From contig NZ_JBQCKK010000017.1 in the NCBI RefSeq assembly GCF_051967035.1, positions 20,783 through 84,782 on the forward strand: 64,000 nt of DNA, given 5' to 3'. The notes under the pieces were generated by a model. The model was not told where the DNA came from, did no database searches, and saw only the letters and a program-made list of their open reading frames with translations. How positions within the stretch are numbered: position 1 is the first letter of the stretch; the number at the start of each line of letters is the position of its first letter. Shown piece by piece: positions 7,938 through 16,829 of the stretch. The position numbers and the translations under genes were made by a program. Source of the stretch: Brevibacillus sp051967035 (GTDB lineage Bacteria; Bacillota; Bacilli; Brevibacillales; Brevibacillaceae).

Positions 7938-8690
7938 GTGGACAAGTTTCAGGAGCATCTGGCCAACTACCAGATGCATGTAAAAGACGATATCGAGAAA
8001 CGGATTGCGTTTATTCGCGAGCAAATCGACGGGAACGGACTTGGCGGTGTGGTTGTGGGCATTTCCGGCGGTATCGACAGCGCTGTGACGGCTGCTCTGT
8101 GCGTACGCGCTCTGGGCCGCGAACGCGTGATTGGCGTGTGGATGCCCGCGTACTCCCAAAGCGTGCATGCCGAAGACTCGCAGCGCTTGGCGGAAGCGAT
8201 CGGGCTTACCCTGCACACGGTCGATGTAGGTCCGGCCTACGATGCGCTCGTGCCTGCCATCGAAGGCGTGCTTGCGCTTGGCGACAAGACAAAAGGAAAT
8301 ACGAAGGCGCGTCTGCGTATGACGGTGCTGTACGCAATTGCCAACCAAAAAGGCTATCTGGTCGCGGATACGTGCAACCGCAGCGAAATTCACGTCGGCT
8401 ATATGACAAAAGGTGGAGACGGCCTGGCCGACTTCAACCCGGTGGCCAGCCTGACGAAGCACGAAATCCGCATCCTCGCGGCCGAGTTGGGCGTGCCGGA
8501 GTCGATTATTGGCAAAGCGCCTTCTGCCGATCTGTGGGAAGGCCAGACGGATGAAGAGGAAATGGGCTTTACGTACGAAGACCTCGACCGTCTGCTGATT
8601 ACAGGCGAGACCAGACCGGAAGCAAAAGAACGCATCGACTACCTGCACCGCATCTCCGAGCACAAGCGCACGCTGATGCCGGGGATTTAA
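7938..8690 (+). CDS. nadE: NH3-dependent NAD+ synthetase
   Basis: A 250-residue amidotransferase-less NAD synthetase. It adenylates nicotinate adenine dinucleotide and amidates it with ammonia, the last step of NAD synthesis. The ATP-pyrophosphatase P-loop SGGIDSA is at about residues 39-45. Further family segments are VADTCNRSEIHVGYMTKGGDGLADFNP and APSADLWEGQTDEEEMG. There is no glutaminase domain, so it uses free ammonia. The GTG start follows GGGGGTAGG. It is divergent from map with about 130 bases between. Confidence 0.95.
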   Translation: MDKFQEHLANYQMHVKDDIEKRIAFIREQIDGNGLGGVVVGISGGIDSAVTAALCVRALGRERVIGVWMPAYSQSVHAEDSQRLAEAIGLTLHTVDVGPAYDALVPAIEGVLALGDKTKGNTKARLRMTVLYAIANQKGYLVADTCNRSEIHVGYMTKGGDGLADFNPVASLTKHEIRILAAELGVPESIIGKAPSADLWEGQTDEEEMGFTYEDLDRLLITGETRPEAKERIDYLHRISEHKRTLMPGI

Positions 8691-8799
8691 CGGGACAAAA
8701 CGACCAGCCGTTGACCCGCTTGCCGCTCCACGGATATAGGCAAGAAAACGTGAGCATGATCCGGTGCCGATAGGGGAAGGAAGCGACTTCTGCGACAGG

Positions 8800-8828
8800 T
8801 TGATTATTGGGCGGTTTTGTACGATAAT
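8800..8828 (+). promoter_or_regulatory. Sigma-A-type promoter of the 73-aa gene
   Basis: TTGATT and GATAAT separated by exactly 17 bases, about 40 bases before the start at 8870. Confidence 0.55.
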
Positions 8829-8869
8829 AGAAGTTACGCATAAATCTTTCGAGGAAAGAGGTGGAACAG

Positions 8870-9091
8870 ATGTCGACGACTGAATTGATGCTGCGAACAA
8901 GTCTGGAAGGCCGCGTGAAACGTACGTTGCAAACGTATTTCCGCCGTCCCAACGACGTGTTGATAAAGGAAAGCCTCGGAGCGAACGGCCTGTCCCCAGA
9001 ACAAGTGGAAGTGACAATGGATCTCTTGACAAAAGGGTATACGGTTGCGGAAATCCTGGAGCAACTGCGGGAAAAAGGCTACTTCGCCTAA
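8870..9091 (+). CDS. Conserved-looking small protein (73 aa), unknown function
   Basis: The frame can be opened at a GTG at 8861, but that codon lies inside the ribosome site GAAAGAGGTGG, so the ATG at 8870 is the real start. The product, beginning MSTTELMLRTSLEGRVKRTL and ending EILEQLREKGYFA, is largely helical and charged, with no membrane segment. It has its own promoter and a good terminator at 9107-9148. No family is recognised. Confidence 0.65.
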   Translation: MSTTELMLRTSLEGRVKRTLQTYFRRPNDVLIKESLGANGLSPEQVEVTMDLLTKGYTVAEILEQLREKGYFA

Positions 9092-9106
9092 GCGGATGCA
9101 CAGGAA

Positions 9107-9148
9107 AAGGACCGGACTGACAAGGAGTTGTCGGTTCCGGCCTTTTTT
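9107..9148 (+). terminator. Terminator after the 73-aa gene
   Basis: Long interrupted stem pairing AAGGACCGGACTGACA with TTGTCGGTTCCGGCCTT, then a T run. Confidence 0.75.
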
Positions 9149-9171
9149 ATTTGTCCAAAGCGCCGTGACCG

Positions 9172-9660
9172 TCAGGGAGACGTGCGGCTTTGCGGCAGCG
9201 TACGCCGCGCTTTTTTCCTGCGGTATAACTGCAAGGCGGCGTACACCAAAAAGTAGCTGGCGGCAGCGACGAACAGGCCCATGATTGCGCTGCCCGTAAA
9301 GTAAGCCAGCCCCTTTTTCTGCACCCAGACGAGCCATTCTTGCCAGGCTTCCTGATGTTGGACGGCCGGATGCTGTAACGGTTTCCCGACCAAAGCGTAC
9401 CCAATATTGTAGTTGATGACCATGAAAATCGGCAGGACGAGCTTACCGAGGAAAAAAGCGATCAAGGCGGCAGGCAAGCTGGCGCGGAACAGTTTGACCA
9501 ACGGAAAAAGCAGCAAAAAGGCCAGGCCAAAGGTGGGGAGGGTGATGAACTCCACAAAAATCCCTACCGAAAAACCGCGGGCGACAAAAGCGGGGGCACC
9601 CTTCATGCGGAGCAGCTTGTAATATTCCAACTTCAGCTTTCGAAACAGGTTTGTCCACAT
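9172..9660 (-). CDS. DUF2062 family membrane protein
   Basis: About 162 residues matching the DUF2062 pattern: a basic N-terminus (LFRKLKLEYYKLLRMKGAP), then AFVARGFSVGIFVEFITLPTFGLAFLLLFPLVKLFRASLP with the gly-rich first membrane segment, a second near IAFFLGKLVLPIFMVINYNIGYALVG, and a third near the C-terminus. Function is unknown in the family. ATGs exist at 9666 and 9660; the second has the better spacing (7 bases) from GAGGGA and is chosen. Confidence 0.75.
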   Translation of the reverse strand: MWTNLFRKLKLEYYKLLRMKGAPAFVARGFSVGIFVEFITLPTFGLAFLLLFPLVKLFRASLPAALIAFFLGKLVLPIFMVINYNIGYALVGKPLQHPAVQHQEAWQEWLVWVQKKGLAYFTGSAIMGLFVAAASYFLVYAALQLYRRKKARRTLPQSRTSP

Positions 9661-9781
9661 CCGCATTCCCTCATTTATCCAGTGGTCATGGCTGGGTCAG
9701 ATTGGTTGGGTCAAAAAGAGTATGTCCCGTTTTTCCCGAATTCATAGCTTTCTCCGCTTTCGCGCCGACGAAGCGGATCAT

Positions 9782-9810
9782 TTGTACATGCCCGTATCTT
9801 TTGGCATAAT
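9782..9810 (+). promoter_or_regulatory. Sigma-A-type promoter of the DedA operon
   Basis: TTGTAC and CATAAT separated by 17 bases, about 37 bases before the DedA start. Confidence 0.5.
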
Positions 9811-9846
9811 GGAGAGGGCAGACCAGCAAGAAAAGTGGTGGACGAC

Positions 9847-10473
9847 ATGACAGAGGTTATGGGTACTTTTAGCGAATATATTGCGCAATACGGTTATGGA
9901 GCTCTGTTTGGCTTGTTTTTTCTGGGGATTTTGGGGATGCCTTTGCCCGAAGAAACGCTGCTGGTTTTTTCCGGGTTTTTGGTCTCGACCGGACAACTCG
10001 CCTACTGGCCTACTTTTCTCGTCTGCTTCCTGGGCTCCGTAACGGCGATGACAACGGCTTACTGGATCGGCCGGACACTGGGCTTTCCTTTTCTGGAGCG
10101 GTACGGAAGGCGGCTCGGAATGGGCTACACCGTCTATAAAAAAACGGAAGAATGGTTCAATCGCGTAGGAAAATGGGCGCTGCCGCTCGGCTACTTCATT
10201 CCTGGCGTGCGTCAGTTTACGGCTTACTTTGCCGGAATTACAAGGCTTCCTTTTCCGACGTTTCTCTTGTACACCTATGCGGGCGGACTGTTTTGGAGCC
10301 TGCTGTTTGTCACCTTGGGCTGGCAACTGGGTGAGCGCTGGGACGAACTGTTCAATCTCATCGGGCGCAACCTGGCGATCTTCTTTATCGCGGTGTTTGC
10401 AGTCATTGCGGCCTGGTCGTATTATCGCCACCAGGTCGGTTTGAAAAAACAAAAACGGAGGGGATTGCCATGA
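9847..10473 (+). CDS. DedA family membrane protein
   Basis: About 208 residues with several membrane segments and the DedA signature: GMPLPEETLLVFSGFL early, a conserved GRTLGFPFLERYGRR stretch, and FIPGVRQFTAYFAGITRLPF in the middle, where the conserved G-x-x-R sits. DedA proteins act as lipid scramblases or flippases, for example recycling the undecaprenyl phosphate carrier. GTGGTGG before the ATG at 9847 decides the start over an upstream GTG at 9835. The stop overlaps the next gene's ATG by four bases (ATGA), indicating translational coupling. Confidence 0.88.
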   Translation: MTEVMGTFSEYIAQYGYGALFGLFFLGILGMPLPEETLLVFSGFLVSTGQLAYWPTFLVCFLGSVTAMTTAYWIGRTLGFPFLERYGRRLGMGYTVYKKTEEWFNRVGKWALPLGYFIPGVRQFTAYFAGITRLPFPTFLLYTYAGGLFWSLLFVTLGWQLGERWDELFNLIGRNLAIFFIAVFAVIAAWSYYRHQVGLKKQKRRGLP

Positions 10474-10988
10474 ACGAAGAAAATCGGCAGGAAAACCAGC
10501 TTCCGGCTGTGCGTCAGCCGGAGCAGCTCGTTCCGCTTGAATTGCCGGAGGCCCATCAGCGCTTTTACGATAAACTGCGTGCCAAAATCGAAGCATTTAT
10601 CAAGGAAAAAGGCGGAAACGACACAGTCGCCACCTATATTTTGCTCGCGCCCGACCTGTTCGTGCTGCTTGCCCGCCTGCTCCTCGACAAGCGGGTAGGC
10701 GTTCAGTCGAAGGCAATTGCCGGGGTCGCGGTCGCGTACTTCCTGACGCCGATCGACTTTATTCCGGAAGCGCTCGTAGGCGGCTTTGGTCTTTTGGACG
10801 ATGTCGTTCTGGCTGTGTACGCCCTGCGGCGGATACTGGTGGATGTGGACGAAAACATCGTTCGCGAGCATTGGAACGGCAAAGAGGACTTGCTCGGCGT
10901 CATTACCAGGGTCGTGAAGTCGGCGGATGATCTCGTCGGCAAAAAAATCGTGAAAAAGCTAGAAGATACTTTGTTCCGAAAAAAATAA
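10470..10988 (+). CDS. DUF1232 (YkvA-like) membrane protein
   Basis: A 172-residue protein whose middle (about residues 70-115) reads KAIAGVAVAYFLTPIDFIPEALVGGFGLLDDVVLAVYALRRIL, the DUF1232 signature with its P-x-D-x-IP core in a membrane hairpin. The C-terminus is a charged helix. Its start overlaps the DedA stop by four bases and its own ribosome site, CGGAGGGG, lies inside dedA. Function is unknown for the family. YhaM follows after 15 bases, so all three may be one operon. Confidence 0.8.
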   Translation: MNEENRQENQLPAVRQPEQLVPLELPEAHQRFYDKLRAKIEAFIKEKGGNDTVATYILLAPDLFVLLARLLLDKRVGVQSKAIAGVAVAYFLTPIDFIPEALVGGFGLLDDVVLAVYALRRILVDVDENIVREHWNGKEDLLGVITRVVKSADDLVGKKIVKKLEDTLFRKK

Positions 10989-11003
10989 CAGGATGGGACA
11001 CAG

Positions 11004-11954
11004 ATGACAAAATATTTGCTTGATTATCAAGAGGGAGAGCGAGTGATCGCCTTTTGCCTGGTGAAGAGCAAGGAAGCCGGGGTCGCAAGCAACCAAAGCG
11101 AGTATTTGAATCTGGAGTTGGGAGATCGCTCCGGGACGATCATGGCGAAGCTGTGGGACGTCAGCCCGGAAATGAAAGAGTGGATCGCGGTCAAATCGGT
11201 CGTAAAAATTGATGCTACTGTCCAGTTGTACCGGGGAAAAAAGCAACTGGTGATTCAGCGCATCCGGCCGGCGGCGGCATCGGACGAAGTCATGATGGAG
11301 TCGCTCATCCCCGTTTCGCCTGTTCCGGTGGACGAGCTGTGGGCGAAGCTGGAAGCGACGGTGGACAGCCTGAGGAGCAGCACGCTCCAGGCAATCATCC
11401 GGGAGGCGCTTTCCACGGAGGAGATCCGGGATCGGCTCAGGCATTACCCGGCAGGAGTAAGGATGCACCATAACTACTACCACGGACTTTTGGAACATAT
11501 CGTCTCGTTGCTGACAGCAGCCCAGAGCTTGCTTCCGCTCTATCCGCAGGTCGACAGGGACGTGTTGTTCGCCACCTGCATCCTGCACGATATCGGAAAG
11601 CTGTACGAGCTGTCTGACCCGATTGCGCCGGATTACACCACGCCAGGCCAACTGATCGGTCACCTCGTCATGGGGGTCGAGATCGTGAGCGGCATATGCC
11701 GCAAGCTCGACATTCCGCTGGGGGATGCCGAAGTGCTTCATCTCAAGCATTGCATCCTGAGCCACCACGGGGAAGTGGAAAACGGCTGGGGCAGCGCCGT
11801 ATCGGGCAAGACGCCGACTGCGGTCCTGTTCCATTACCTCGACCAGATTGACAGCAAAATGAATGCGCTGGGACAGACGCTTGCCGACATGAACGAGGAC
11901 GAAGAGTGGGCGTACGCCGGGGCACTCCGCCGAAAAGTCTGGCGGGGCTATTAA
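11004..11954 (+). CDS. yhaM: 3'-5' exoribonuclease YhaM
   Basis: A 316-residue homologue of YhaM, a cytoplasmic 3'-5' exonuclease of Gram-positive bacteria that trims short single-stranded tails. Residues 15-95 form an OB-fold nucleic-acid domain (LVKSKEAGVASNQSEYLNLEL, then GTIMAKLWDV). The rest is an HD phosphohydrolase domain: HHNYYHGLLEHIVSL, the HD dyad in LHDIGKLYELS, and SHHGEVENGWGS. All metal residues appear intact. It follows the DUF1232 gene by 15 bases and ends before a hairpin terminator. Confidence 0.92.
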   Translation: MTKYLLDYQEGERVIAFCLVKSKEAGVASNQSEYLNLELGDRSGTIMAKLWDVSPEMKEWIAVKSVVKIDATVQLYRGKKQLVIQRIRPAAASDEVMMESLIPVSPVPVDELWAKLEATVDSLRSSTLQAIIREALSTEEIRDRLRHYPAGVRMHHNYYHGLLEHIVSLLTAAQSLLPLYPQVDRDVLFATCILHDIGKLYELSDPIAPDYTTPGQLIGHLVMGVEIVSGICRKLDIPLGDAEVLHLKHCILSHHGEVENGWGSAVSGKTPTAVLFHYLDQIDSKMNALGQTLADMNEDEEWAYAGALRRKVWRGY

Positions 11955-11970
11955 GGTAGCTGCGGACAGG

Positions 11971-12004
11971 AAAGCCAACTGCGCGAATCACGCAGTTGGC
12001 TTTT
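11971..12004 (+). terminator. Terminator after yhaM
   Basis: AAGCCAACTGCG pairs with CGCAGTTGGCTT around a five-base loop, then TTT. Confidence 0.8.
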
Positions 12005-12128
12005 GGGGCTTTCTTTTCAAAATAGACAAACACTTCGCGGCTGGTAGGATTTTTTTTCTTTTTGTAGAATACCTTCATGATTCCCATTTGACTTGGCAAA
12101 AATGCCGATCACGAGAAGGAGAAAGTGC

Positions 12129-13121
12129 ATGAAACGGCCAACCTATACCCTACCAAGTATTGTCAAAAAGGTATTCCGGTCCGGCGAGCGCTCCCTCCCA
12201 CGTACGGAGATTTGCTCCCGAATGGAAGCGAATGAGCTGACTGCTTTCGTGGATCTGGATAGTGAGACACTACTTGATAACGTGTTGAAGATGGAGCGGT
12301 CGCCCGTGCGGATTGCCAGCTCCGAGGCGATCGTCGAGATCACCTACCAGCCTCACCAGGTGTACGATTTGGCGTATCGCTTTTTGCGTGACACGCAAGC
12401 ACCGAAAAAGCTGGAACAGATCGTCGCAGAGCTGCGCCGTCAGACGCAGTTTGGCTGGAACCAGATCCTTCGCATGTTGCAATTGGAACGCGACCCTCGC
12501 TTTGTGCAGTATCAGGGCGACGACAGATGGTTTCTGGCGGAGTGGACCCAGGCGAATGACCAGGTGTACGATTTTTGCCGGGACAATGGCATCACGCAGG
12601 TAGCTGCCCGCTCGCTTGTCCATTTTTTGGAGCAAGAAGTGGGAATCGCGGCAGATGCTGCTTTTTTGCCCATGCTGGATGACCGTTTCCGGATTGAGGG
12701 AGATACGCTGTATATCATTGTGCGCAGTGATGTGACGGAGGAGGAACTGGCTGTGGAAGAAATAGCAGCGGCCGCCTCTTCTGAATCGATAGCCATGATC
12801 GAGAGGGAAACAGAAGAAGTTGCCCCCGCATCGATGAATCCTTTGCACCAGGCAATCGAGCAGCATGCACCAATTTTTACCGAGGAGGAAACGACGATGA
12901 CAAACGCTACGAACACGCGAGTGCTGGAGGAAGTACAACAATTGCTGCAACAGGCGGTCAGCCTTCTGGAAGGCCGCAACCAGGAGATGGCCCAGGAGGT
13001 TGTTGCCCATTTCCAACAAAGCAACATGCAAGCTATAGAAGTGCTGATGAAAGAGAAACATAAGCATGAGCAGATCGTACTTGGCATCCAACAAGTACTG
13101 GCGACCAGTGAGCAACAATGA
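12129..13121 (+). CDS. Unknown protein with winged-helix-like and coiled-coil parts
   Basis: A 330-residue protein not assigned to any family. The ATG at 12129 follows AGAAGGAG and is preferred to an upstream in-frame codon at 12093. The first 200 residues look like tandem helical, possibly winged-helix modules (for example KKLEQIVAELRRQTQFGWNQ to DDRWFLAEW, resembling HARE-HTH-type folds by eye). Then comes an acidic linker (residues 205-255) and a coiled-coil tail, RVLEEVQQLLQQAVSLLEG. An internal ATG at 12897 has a strong GAGGAGG at 8 bases. The gene overlaps the next by four bases and starts a cluster that runs to 15534. Confidence 0.7.
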   Translation: MKRPTYTLPSIVKKVFRSGERSLPRTEICSRMEANELTAFVDLDSETLLDNVLKMERSPVRIASSEAIVEITYQPHQVYDLAYRFLRDTQAPKKLEQIVAELRRQTQFGWNQILRMLQLERDPRFVQYQGDDRWFLAEWTQANDQVYDFCRDNGITQVAARSLVHFLEQEVGIAADAAFLPMLDDRFRIEGDTLYIIVRSDVTEEELAVEEIAAAASSESIAMIERETEEVAPASMNPLHQAIEQHAPIFTEEETTMTNATNTRVLEEVQQLLQQAVSLLEGRNQEMAQEVVAHFQQSNMQAIEVLMKEKHKHEQIVLGIQQVLATSEQQ

Positions 13122-13381
13122 GTAAACTTGAGGCAACGATCCGGTTGGAACAGCGATTTGATTTGCTGCGCGACGTGATCGCGAGTTATCGGATTCGCCT
13201 TCAAGACATGGAGCAGGAAGTGGTGGAGCTTTTTGCCGCCAACCAGCTCTCTGCTATTTCTGCATGCATGAGCGAGAAGCAGCGCATCGTCCGGTTGATG
13301 AACCGTCTGGAGTTGTTTATCAGCCAGTGGGAAGGCAACAGCGATGTGGGAATCGCTCATGAACCAAAACGAGAAACTTGA
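13118..13381 (+). CDS. Small coiled-coil protein (87 aa), unknown function
   Basis: Begins on the ATGA overlap with the stop of the preceding gene, so translation is coupled. The product is nearly all amphipathic helix (LEATIRLEQRFDLLRDVIAS, then LQDMEQEVVELFAAN) and resembles the coiled-coil tail of its upstream neighbour in character. A cysteine sits near residue 51. Its partner is probably one of the adjacent proteins; no family is recognised. Confidence 0.65.
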   Translation: MSKLEATIRLEQRFDLLRDVIASYRIRLQDMEQEVVELFAANQLSAISACMSEKQRIVRLMNRLELFISQWEGNSDVGIAHEPKRET

Positions 13382-13470
13382 ACACATGATGGATAATGCG
13401 GTAGAATAGGGGGATTGTGCAGGATTCCCCGCGCATGCCGCGTGGGATGGAAAGGAGATCCAAACCCTCT

Positions 13471-15534
13471 ATGTCAGTAGGAAGAAACGAACTGTGCCCT
13501 TGCGGGAGCGGAAAAAAATACAAGAAGTGCTGCGGGGTAGTCACTCCGATTACCGAGCTGCGCAGCCGTCACGAACAAAAGTTGCAAAAAGAATATGCAG
13601 GCTGGGTGGAGCGTCTGAATCATTTCGTGGGAGGCCATGTGACCAGCGAGACGATTCAGGAAGTGCGCAGTCGATTTGCGGCAGAGGTCGGCTTGAGCGA
13701 ACAAGAGGTCACCCGTCCGGAGTGGGCCGCGCATTTCTTCAACTGGTGTGTCCTGGATGTGAGAACAGGCGGAAGCACACTGCTTGAGAACTACATCAAG
13801 CAGCACGGGCGGCGGATGGAGCCTGATCTTCGCCGGGCTTTTGCTGAACTGCATCTGAATGTGTACGAAATCATGGAGGTTGATCGGGATGTCATGACCG
13901 TTCAACAGCCGATCACGCGGGAGCAGTATTACGTCCTGCGGTCCAACAACGTGAGCGTTATGCCGGGCCAAATCATTGTCGGGCGTCTCTTGAACCTGGG
14001 GCTGCGCAACATGCTGTTTTCCGGCAGCATCATTTTGCAGCCGCACGTCAAGGACGGCTTGCTGGAATGGCTGAAGGAGCATCCGGAAGTCGGGGAAGCG
14101 GCAGCCGACACGGGCAAACGCGTGTACACAACCGCGCTGTACCGTTTTATCGTCCAATTTGGCGAAACGGACAAGGAGCAAGCAGGGGCGAGTTCCTTGC
14201 TCCGTCGCACGTATCCGGTGCCCAATCGCGAGCAGCTGCTCAAAGCGATTGAGGCAAACCCCGCCTTCGAACTGAAAAAGTCTGACGACACCAAAGAAAT
14301 GTGGGTGTATGCGACACGCAAGGAAGAGCACTTGTTCCCGGCTTTGAAGGATGCACTGCTGGAACTGTATGAAGTGCGGGCAGAGGTGCTGCTTGAGGAA
14401 GATAAGCTGTATCTGGAAGGGTACGCACCGGACCTGGAGGAAGTCGCGCAGCTGCTCTTGCTGCTTGCCTGCGAGCAGGAGGAAGAGATTCGCGTCCTGA
14501 CTTCGACCGGCTCGAAGCTGTCGAAAGGCACCTTGTTTATCACCAGCCAGCCTACTCTGCCACCAAAGGTTTTGCAGTGGGCCGTGCAGACGTATTTTGC
14601 GGAAAAGTGGCTGGTGACGCCACATGAAGCGCTGGAAGAGCTGGCCCCTGTTCTGGTTGCGGCCACAGACAGCAAGGAGCTGCACGCCAAGCTGGAGAGC
14701 GTGCTGGAACAGCTGGAGCAAGACCACAAAGCAGGCCAGGGCCTTGCGCGCTACATCCGCATGGATATGCTTCGTCCGCGCCTGTCGCTTGCAAACGACA
14801 GCCTGCATGTGAACAACCTGCTCACCCGTCCCCTGATCGAAGGCTTGCCGGAGAGCGTGTATACCGTGCATCCGGACAGGCTTGCAGACATCAATCGCTT
14901 CGTTCAGGAGATGACGGAGGGCAAGTCGGAAGCAACAGTCAAAAAGTACGATGAGGTCATGAACAACTTCCGCTCTTTTGTCAGAGGCGCGTTCGGTCCC
15001 GGTTTTACGTGGGAACAGCTGCGCAAGGAAGACCTGGCGTACTTCCTCGTGCATGATATTTATACACGCGCAGATGCCGTGACGAAAACGCTGGCGGCGA
15101 ATCTGTTGTCGGTCATGGCGGCCTTCTTCAAGTGGCTGGACAAGCAAGGGGTGACAACCCTTTATGCGAGCATGCAGGCTTTGGTTGCCGAGTTGAAGGA
15201 AAGCTTGCCGGAAGCTTATCGCCTGCGCGGTCTGCTGGAAAAAGAAGCGAACCAGAACCTGTACGGCCATGCGACTGTACCGAAGGATGTCGCAGAAGAA
15301 GCGCTGGTCGTACTGTCCGTTGACGCGGACGGTTTGGTAGCCAAGCGCCCAGACGGAGAGAAAATCACGCTGTCCGTAGCGGCAGATGGAAAAGACGTGC
15401 TGAAACCTGACTGGATCATCTCCGGTCTGATCGGCAAAGGCGAGGACGGCCTCTGGCGCCTGTACGGCACGCCGGAACTGTACCCGCCGGCGATTGCCCA
15501 GTTGCTGGGAGTACAGACTGGCGTATTGGTCTAA
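13471..15534 (+). CDS. Large SEC-C motif protein with a recombinase core-binding-like region
   Basis: About 687 residues. The ATG at 13471 is chosen because AAAGGAG lies 13 bases upstream; the in-frame GTG at 13417 has no such site. Residues 3-20 carry a SEC-C zinc motif, GRNELCPCGSGKKYKKCCG, as in the SecA C-terminus. Residues about 25-470 are unassigned mixed helices. Residues about 485-575 (VKKYDEVMNNFRSFVRGAFG to AAFFKWLDKQG) resemble the SAM-like core-binding domain of tyrosine recombinases, but no catalytic R-H-R-Y domain follows. The last 90 residues look beta-rich. It lies 89 bases after the 87-aa gene. The function is unknown; DNA or nucleoprotein binding is inference. Confidence 0.75.
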   Translation: MSVGRNELCPCGSGKKYKKCCGVVTPITELRSRHEQKLQKEYAGWVERLNHFVGGHVTSETIQEVRSRFAAEVGLSEQEVTRPEWAAHFFNWCVLDVRTGGSTLLENYIKQHGRRMEPDLRRAFAELHLNVYEIMEVDRDVMTVQQPITREQYYVLRSNNVSVMPGQIIVGRLLNLGLRNMLFSGSIILQPHVKDGLLEWLKEHPEVGEAAADTGKRVYTTALYRFIVQFGETDKEQAGASSLLRRTYPVPNREQLLKAIEANPAFELKKSDDTKEMWVYATRKEEHLFPALKDALLELYEVRAEVLLEEDKLYLEGYAPDLEEVAQLLLLLACEQEEEIRVLTSTGSKLSKGTLFITSQPTLPPKVLQWAVQTYFAEKWLVTPHEALEELAPVLVAATDSKELHAKLESVLEQLEQDHKAGQGLARYIRMDMLRPRLSLANDSLHVNNLLTRPLIEGLPESVYTVHPDRLADINRFVQEMTEGKSEATVKKYDEVMNNFRSFVRGAFGPGFTWEQLRKEDLAYFLVHDIYTRADAVTKTLAANLLSVMAAFFKWLDKQGVTTLYASMQALVAELKESLPEAYRLRGLLEKEANQNLYGHATVPKDVAEEALVVLSVDADGLVAKRPDGEKITLSVAADGKDVLKPDWIISGLIGKGEDGLWRLYGTPELYPPAIAQLLGVQTGVLV

Positions 15535-15558
15535 TCGAGAACGGAATCGGTACACATG

Positions 15559-15591
15559 AAAAACCCGAGGAATAGGCTCCTCGGGTTTTTC
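15559..15591. terminator. Bidirectional terminator
   Basis: AAAACCCGAGG pairs with CCTCGGGTTTT around an 8-base loop, serving the SEC-C gene and the converging transporter gene. Confidence 0.85.
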
Positions 15592-15611
15592 GATTTGTTG
15601 TCAGGGGAGCT

Positions 15612-16829
15612 TTAGCGTGCCCATTCCTGCAAGGTCTTGTCTGTAGGCAACAAAAGTCCGACCAAGCCGATCAACGGCAGCGCAGAGCAGAGCGCGATGA
15701 CGAAGCCAAGGCTGAACATGTCGGCCAAATAGCCGAACGCAAGCGCTCCCATGCCCCCCATCCCGAATGCCAGACCGATAATCAGGCCGGACACGGTCCC
15801 GATTTTTCCCGGCAGAAGCTCCTGGGCGTAGACAACGGTGACCGAAAAGCTGGAAAGCATGATGAAGCCGCTTACGACCAGGAGCGGGAAGGCCCAGAAC
15901 CCGGAGACGTAAGGCGTCAACAGGGTAAAAGGCAGCGATCCGAGCGTCGAGAGAATCAGCAGATTGCGTTTTCCGAACCGATCCGAGAGAGGACCGCCGA
16001 AGAAGGTTCCGACGGCTCCGGCGAACAGGAAGCCGAAAATGACGAGCTGGGCGCTGGAGTAGTTCATGTGCTTGACGTACATCAAGTAAAACTGGTAAAA
16101 GCTTTGATAGCCTGCGTTCATCCAGGAGCGGACGCTCACGATCAAAATCAATAGCCACAGGGCGATCAGCCGCTGTCTGCGATTCGTGTACGCGACGCTT
16201 GCGGCAATCGTCTTCTTCAGTCGTTGCTGGCCGCGATACCAGAGCGCTACGTAGAGCAAGACGCAGCTGGCCAATACGGCGGGCAGCAAAAACCAGGCGG
16301 CGCCGGGCTGGCCGAGATTGGCGAACACGAGAATGGTCATCAGCGGCGCCAGCGCTTGCCCGGCGTTTCCCCCTACCTGGAAAATCGACTGCCCCAAGCC
16401 GCGCCGGGGACCGGATGCCTGGTGGGCGAAGCGGGAGGCCTCCGGATGGAAGACAGCGGAGCCGATCCCCACGCAGGCAACGGCAACGAGGACGAGGGCG
16501 TAGTTGCCCGCAAAGGCGAGCGCGAGCATCCCCAGCCCCGAGACAAGCAAGGCGAGCGGGGGCAGAAACGGCTGCGATTTGCGATCGGAAAAAAAGCCGA
16601 CTACTGGCTGCAGGACGGAGGATGTCAGGTTCATGACCAGAAGGATGATTCCTACCTGTGTGAAGGTCAAAGCAAGATTTTTTTCCACGATGGGAAGCAA
16701 GGCGGGAATGACCGCTTGCAGGCTGTCATTCAGCAAATGAACGAGGCTGATGGCAAACAGCATGCGGTAGACGGTAGGTGCCGCCTGTCCTCCCCCGGAG
16801 GCCGGAAGCGTCGTAGATGTGGCACTCAT
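15612..16829 (-). CDS. MFS transporter, fosmidomycin-resistance (Fsr) type
   Basis: About 405 residues and twelve predicted membrane segments. The start LFAISLVHLLNDSLQAVIPA and the loop GFFSDRKSQPFLPP with VFHPEASRFAHQASGPRRGLGQSIFQVGGNAGQALAP are characteristic of the Fsr family of major-facilitator pumps. These expel fosmidomycin-like compounds by proton antiport. ATGs at 16838 and 16829 compete; GGAG touches the first and lies nine bases before the second, so 16829 is preferred. The real substrate is unknown. It is divergent from the PfkB kinase gene. Confidence 0.85.
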   Translation of the reverse strand: MSATSTTLPASGGGQAAPTVYRMLFAISLVHLLNDSLQAVIPALLPIVEKNLALTFTQVGIILLVMNLTSSVLQPVVGFFSDRKSQPFLPPLALLVSGLGMLALAFAGNYALVLVAVACVGIGSAVFHPEASRFAHQASGPRRGLGQSIFQVGGNAGQALAPLMTILVFANLGQPGAAWFLLPAVLASCVLLYVALWYRGQQRLKKTIAASVAYTNRRQRLIALWLLILIVSVRSWMNAGYQSFYQFYLMYVKHMNYSSAQLVIFGFLFAGAVGTFFGGPLSDRFGKRNLLILSTLGSLPFTLLTPYVSGFWAFPLLVVSGFIMLSSFSVTVVYAQELLPGKIGTVSGLIIGLAFGMGGMGALAFGYLADMFSLGFVIALCSALPLIGLVGLLLPTDKTLQEWAR

